DNA from: Patescibacteria group bacterium UBA2772
GTDB taxonomy: Bacteria > Patescibacteriota > Minisyncoccia > Moranbacterales > DUUL01
Direction: 5' to 3'
NCBI GenBank assembly: GCA_002352545.1
Contig: DEIO01000022.1
Location: 81,417-145,416 of the forward strand
DNA length: 64,000 nt
Part shown: positions 60,376 to 64,000 of the stretch, piece after piece
How the letters are laid out: the number at the start of each line of letters is the position of its first letter
Position numbering within the stretch: the stretch's first letter is position 1
The notes under the pieces: model-generated
What the model saw: only the letters and a program-made list of their open reading frames with translations
Databases searched by the model: none
Told to the model about the DNA's origin: nothing
Made by a program: the position numbers and the translations under genes

Positions 60376-62472
60376 ATGAAAAAAGTGCAAAAAAAAGCGG
60401 TTAAGGGGAAAAATGTAAAAGATACCACAAAAGGATTAAAACCAAAGAAGAGAAAGTTTGCGCCAAAATTTACTGAAGTTATAAAAAGAAGTGGTTCGGT
60501 TGTTGAATTTTCGCAGAATAAAATTGTTGAAGCTGTCTATAAATCTTTTAAGGAAACTGGTGAGGGCGGAAAAGAAAAGGCTAAATTAGTTTCTGACAAA
60601 GTTGTGAGGATGTTAAACAAGAACTACAAGCCTGGATATGTACCGAACATTGAAGATGTTCAAGACATGGTGGAGAGAATTTTAATGGTTCTGGATTTCG
60701 ATGAAACAGCTAAAGCCTATATTCTCTATCGGGATAAAAGAAGGAAAATTAGAGATACAGAAGCTTCTCTTGCGGAAGCAGTTGAACTAGTTGATCAATA
60801 CCTAGGAGAGCTTGATTGGCAAGTGAAAGAGAATTCCAATATGGCATATTCTTTGCAGGGATTGAATAATTATATTTCTTCAATCGTGAGTAGCAAATAT
60901 TGGATGGAAAGAATCTATTCAAAAAAGATCAAACGTTCACATGAAGATGGAGACTTACACATTCATGATTTGGACAAATTGGCAGCATATTGTTGTGGCT
61001 GGGATCTTCAAGATCTTCTAACGAGAGGTTTTACTGGTGTTGCTGGAAAAATTTCCTGTAAACCACCTAGACACTTCAGAACAGCACTTGGTCAGTTAGT
61101 AAATTTCTTTTACACAACACAAGGTGAAACTGCTGGAGCGCAAGCATTCTCGAATATCGATACACTACTTGCACCATTTATCAAATATGACAAATTGGAC
61201 TACCGAGCAGTGAAACAAGCTGTACAGGAATTTGTCTTTAACCTAAACGTTCCTACTAGAGTCGGATTTCAAACACCGTTTACTAATATCACATTAGATC
61301 TTGAGGTTTCTACTATGTTTAAAGATCAAAATGTAATAAGAGGCGGGCAGTTGCAGAAAGAGAAATATGGAGATTTCCAAGGAGAGATGGATTTGTTCAA
61401 CAGAGCTTTTGCTGAAGTAATGAGTGAAGGAGATGCAAATGGAAGAGTGTTTACATTCCCAATTCCTACATATAATATTTCGAAGAAATTCAATTGGGAT
61501 AACAAGAACTTGGACAAAGTTTGGGAAATGACAGCTAAGTATGGAATTCCATATTTTGCAAATTTCATTAATTCTGATATGGATCCAGAAGATGCTCGTA
61601 GTATGTGTTGCAGGTTGCGTCTTGATAATAGAGAGCTAAGAAAGCGAATGGGCGGATTGTTTGGTGCAGCTCCTTTGACTGGTTCAATTGGTGTTGTTAC
61701 AATCAACCTTCCAAGGATTGGATATTTAGCAAAGGACAAGAAAGATTTCTATAAGAGACTGGATACCTTGATGGATATTGCTAGGGACAGTTTGGAGGTC
61801 AAAAGGAAAGTTATTGATAATTTCACAAAGAAAGGTCTGTATCCATACGCTGCTTTTTATCTAGATGCTACATTGCAAAGAAAGGGTAGTTGTTGGGCAA
61901 ATCATTTTTCAACGATTGGACTTGTGGGCATGGACGAAGCAGTTGTGAATTTGATTGGAAAATCAATTACTACAAAAGAAGGTGTTAAGTTTGCGGAAGA
62001 AGTTCTTGTGCACATGAGAGAAAGGATGATCAAATTTCAAGGAGAGACTGATAATTTGTATAACCTTGAAGCGACACCAGCAGAAGGCACGAGTTATAGA
62101 TTGGCGATCAAAGATATGAAAAGATTTCCAGATATGTCATTTGCTAATAATGACGCTGTAAAGAAAGGCGCATCACCGTACTATACAAATTCTTCGCAAT
62201 TGCCAGTTGGATTTACTGATGATCTATTCGAAGCATTGGACTTGCAAGATAAACTGCAAACAAAATATACTGGTGGGACTGTGTTGCATGCATTTCTTGG
62301 AGAGAGGATTAATGATATTGGGACGACAAAGAGTCTTGTGAAGAAAATTGCTTCAAATTATGAAATGCCATATTTTACACTTTCACCGACTTTTAGTGTT
62401 TGCCCGATACATGGTTATATATCAGGAGAGCACAAAGTTTGTCCAAAGTGTATGGCTAAGGCAAGAGTTTAA
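60376..62472 (+). CDS. nrdD: anaerobic ribonucleoside-triphosphate reductase, large part, lacking the glycyl-radical segment
   Basis: The ATG at 60376 gives 698 aa (GTG 60349 would add nine). A basic N-terminal extension precedes an ATP-cone (VIKRSGSVVEFSQNKIVEAVYKS) and the class III reductase barrel: HIHDLDKLAAYCCGWDL, TQGETAGAQAFSN, RSMCCRLRLDNRE with catalytic Cys at about 411, and SIGVVTINLPRIGYLA. It ends FSVCPIHGYISGEHKVCPKCMAKARV. That is the start of the usual zinc site, stopping where a one-piece NrdD continues into RVVGY. The radical glycine lies in the next ORF. Confidence 0.93.
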   Translation: MKKVQKKAVKGKNVKDTTKGLKPKKRKFAPKFTEVIKRSGSVVEFSQNKIVEAVYKSFKETGEGGKEKAKLVSDKVVRMLNKNYKPGYVPNIEDVQDMVERILMVLDFDETAKAYILYRDKRRKIRDTEASLAEAVELVDQYLGELDWQVKENSNMAYSLQGLNNYISSIVSSKYWMERIYSKKIKRSHEDGDLHIHDLDKLAAYCCGWDLQDLLTRGFTGVAGKISCKPPRHFRTALGQLVNFFYTTQGETAGAQAFSNIDTLLAPFIKYDKLDYRAVKQAVQEFVFNLNVPTRVGFQTPFTNITLDLEVSTMFKDQNVIRGGQLQKEKYGDFQGEMDLFNRAFAEVMSEGDANGRVFTFPIPTYNISKKFNWDNKNLDKVWEMTAKYGIPYFANFINSDMDPEDARSMCCRLRLDNRELRKRMGGLFGAAPLTGSIGVVTINLPRIGYLAKDKKDFYKRLDTLMDIARDSLEVKRKVIDNFTKKGLYPYAAFYLDATLQRKGSCWANHFSTIGLVGMDEAVVNLIGKSITTKEGVKFAEEVLVHMRERMIKFQGETDNLYNLEATPAEGTSYRLAIKDMKRFPDMSFANNDAVKKGASPYYTNSSQLPVGFTDDLFEALDLQDKLQTKYTGGTVLHAFLGERINDIGTTKSLVKKIASNYEMPYFTLSPTFSVCPIHGYISGEHKVCPKCMAKARV

Positions 62473-62526
62473 AAAGGCAAATAAAAATATTAAAATATCT
62501 AATTAAAAATCATAAAAATAAAAAAA

Positions 62527-62805
62527 ATGGTAAAAATAACAAAAAAGACAATAGGGGAAAACAAAATAGTTTGTCATGATTGTGGAAAACACATGGTAGA
62601 AGGCGAGATGTGTGTGCCATATGACATCAGCAACAAGACATTTTATAAATGTGAAAAATGTTTTGCTAAAGACGAAGTTTTGAAAAACTATCAAGAAACT
62701 GAAGTTTACTCAAGAATAGTTGGTTATATCAGACCTGTTAAGCAATGGAATGTTGGAAAGACAGAAGAATATGCTGATCGAAAAGAGTTTTGTTTGAACT
62801 CTTAA
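62527..62805 (+). CDS. free-standing glycyl-radical domain of the class III ribonucleotide reductase, 92 aa
   Basis: It begins MVKITKKTIGENKIV with CHDC (16-19) and CEKC (42-45) pairs that could bind zinc. It then has TEVYSRIVGYIRPVKQWN, continuing VGKTEEYADRKEF. This is the C-terminal glycyl-radical motif of NrdD, with candidate radical Gly66. It starts 54 nt after the nrdD stop with an A-rich upstream like its neighbours. It has its own Cys site and a strong terminator after it. It is therefore a real gene, not a simple frameshift tail. Confidence 0.85.
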   Translation: MVKITKKTIGENKIVCHDCGKHMVEGEMCVPYDISNKTFYKCEKCFAKDEVLKNYQETEVYSRIVGYIRPVKQWNVGKTEEYADRKEFCLNS

Positions 62806-62812
62806 ATTAAAT

Positions 62813-62850
62813 AAAAGGTGCGATTCTTGAATCGCACCTTTATTTTTTTT
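62813..62850 (+). terminator. terminator of the nrd operon
   Basis: AAAAGGTGCGATTC (62813-62826), loop TT, GAATCGCACCTTT, then a long T-run. Confidence 0.92.
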
Positions 62851-62898
62851 ATATATTGTATAGAATTAAGAAAAGTGGAATAAAAAGTAAAAATAACA

Positions 62899-63966
62899 AT
62901 GAAGAAGAAAATCGCAGAATTTAAGAAGAATTTCAACAAGCAGTCTTTTGTTGTAGGGATTATGATGGCTACTGTTTTCTTGATAGTGATTGGCTTTGCT
63001 TTTAGCTTTGGACTCAAAGGTACTGCTTTTTCTGGTGCAATTGGTTTTTTGGGAGCAAAAGGCCTTGATAGTGGTGAAGCTGCTAGTATGATGCAAGAGC
63101 TCGTTAAGAACAATTTAACAACAGCAGGAACCAAAGTAGAGGTTACTGGTGTTGAATATAAAAAAGGAATTGGTCTCTATGAAGTGCAGATGAAATTAGG
63201 TGGTAAAGCTGATACAACTGCTTTTTTGAGTAAGGATGGTAAATATTTTATCAAGGAAGCTGTTAGTTTGGAAGAGATACGTAAAAAACGTGAAGCTCAG
63301 GAAGTTGCTACACTGAAAGAAGCTGAAAGAAAGAAAAACTTAAAAGCTCCAAAAACAAAAAAACCAGAAGTGGATGTATTCATTATGAGTCATTGTCCTT
63401 TTGGAACACAAGTTCAAAAAGGTTTTTTGCCTGTTATGAAAACTTTGGGACAAAAGGCTGATATAGAATTTAAATTTGTAGACTATTTGATGCATGGCAA
63501 AAAAGAGCTTGATGAAAATTTAAATCAATATTGTATCGAAAAAGAAGGAACTAAAAAACATCTTTCATATCTTGAGTGTTTTTTGGGAAGTAGTGGAGAA
63601 GTTGCTGACTCTACTCGTTGTATGAAGGAGGCTGGAATTTCTGAAAACAAAATCAAGATGTGTACCACTTCAATGGATAAAAAGTTCTCTTTTAGTGACA
63701 AGCTTAAAGATAAGAGTAGAAAATATCCAATTTTTGATTTGCATAAAGAAGATAATGATAAATATGATGTGAAAGGTTCTCCAACAGTTGTTGTGAATGG
63801 AACCATTCTGGAACCTAATCGTGATGCTAATAGTATTTTGAAAGCAGTTTGTTCTGGTTTCGAAGATGCTCCAAAAGAGTGTGAAGAAGGTCTTTCTACT
63901 AAGATTCCATCACCTGGATTTGGTGGAGGAGTAACAACAGCAAGTAACGGTGGATGTGCTGAATAG
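62899..63966 (+). CDS. membrane-anchored thioredoxin-fold (DsbA/GILT-like) protein
   Basis: The 355-aa protein has an N-terminal membrane helix (about residues 18-40), a spacer domain and a Lys/Glu helix. The thioredoxin-like domain from about residue 155 reads VDVFIMSHCPFGTQVQKGFLPVMK, with cis-Pro GSPTVVVNG. The active site is C-P-F-G, a single Cys rather than CxxC. Further Cys (NQYC, LECF, TRCM, MCTT, AVCS) and a C-terminal GGCAE suggest other disulfides. It may act on extracytoplasmic thiols; substrates are unknown. Confidence 0.82.
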   Translation: MKKKIAEFKKNFNKQSFVVGIMMATVFLIVIGFAFSFGLKGTAFSGAIGFLGAKGLDSGEAASMMQELVKNNLTTAGTKVEVTGVEYKKGIGLYEVQMKLGGKADTTAFLSKDGKYFIKEAVSLEEIRKKREAQEVATLKEAERKKNLKAPKTKKPEVDVFIMSHCPFGTQVQKGFLPVMKTLGQKADIEFKFVDYLMHGKKELDENLNQYCIEKEGTKKHLSYLECFLGSSGEVADSTRCMKEAGISENKIKMCTTSMDKKFSFSDKLKDKSRKYPIFDLHKEDNDKYDVKGSPTVVVNGTILEPNRDANSILKAVCSGFEDAPKECEEGLSTKIPSPGFGGGVTTASNGGCAE

Positions 63967-64000
63967 AAGATAAATCTTTTGGGTCTTGCCCAGTTTAGCT

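Overview
The window is about one third G+C and densely coded. It looks like a chromosome segment of a Patescibacteria (CPR) bacterium, most likely from the Parcubacteria/Moranbacteria side. The evidence is the small proteins, the A-rich and mostly Shine-Dalgarno-free starts, a short stand-alone AbrB-type regulator, and one recombinase reading antisense into a tRNA gene. TGA, TAA and TAG all serve as stops, so the code is the standard bacterial one. The lineage is inferred from gene content and was not tested.

Left flank and island (1-9.4 kb). A truncated speD and a CofE-like ligase lead into tRNA-Gln(CUG). On the opposite strand a large serine recombinase ends by reading through that tRNA, which marks an integration site. 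Behind it lie an HUH-type replication initiator, a 46-aa ORF, an unknown protein, an EcoRI-family adenine methyltransferase, a membrane protein and a DUF262-HNH nuclease broken by one in-frame TAA. This reads as an integrated rolling-circle element carrying restriction-type cargo. The next 1.7 kb is almost gene-free. It holds a 23-nt inverted copy of the tRNA 3' end, two weaker tRNA-end fragments, and hairpin repeats, two of which share a 43-nt core.

Mixed region (9.4-26 kb). It contains two paralogous GNAT acetyltransferases, secreted proteins and a lipoprotein, an RRM protein, a DUF2339 remnant, an ATP-grasp ligase, a metallophosphoesterase with altered motifs, glutamine synthetase, TypA, a frameshifted Cys-rich ORF, a DUF2207 membrane protein and a MacA/MacB-type exporter.

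Core region (26-59 kb). It holds a response regulator, AspRS, transporters, ScpA/ScpB, GyrB, GAPDH, IspG-IspH, bL25, Fmt-Def-PriA and a dispersed cell-wall (dcw-like) set. The cell-wall genes fall in three blocks: D,D-carboxypeptidase-mraY; murD-mltG-rodA; and mraZ-rsmH-ftsL-PBP-murF. The mraZ block has a recognisable promoter and MraZ-type TGG repeats.

Right end (59.5-64 kb). NrdR, behind a consensus promoter and a palindromic NrdR box, precedes an anaerobic ribonucleotide reductase. The large NrdD ORF stops just after its zinc-site cysteines. The glycyl-radical segment is a separate 92-aa ORF with its own CxxC pairs. This two-piece class III reductase is the most unusual observation in the window. 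A membrane-anchored thioredoxin-fold protein closes the window.
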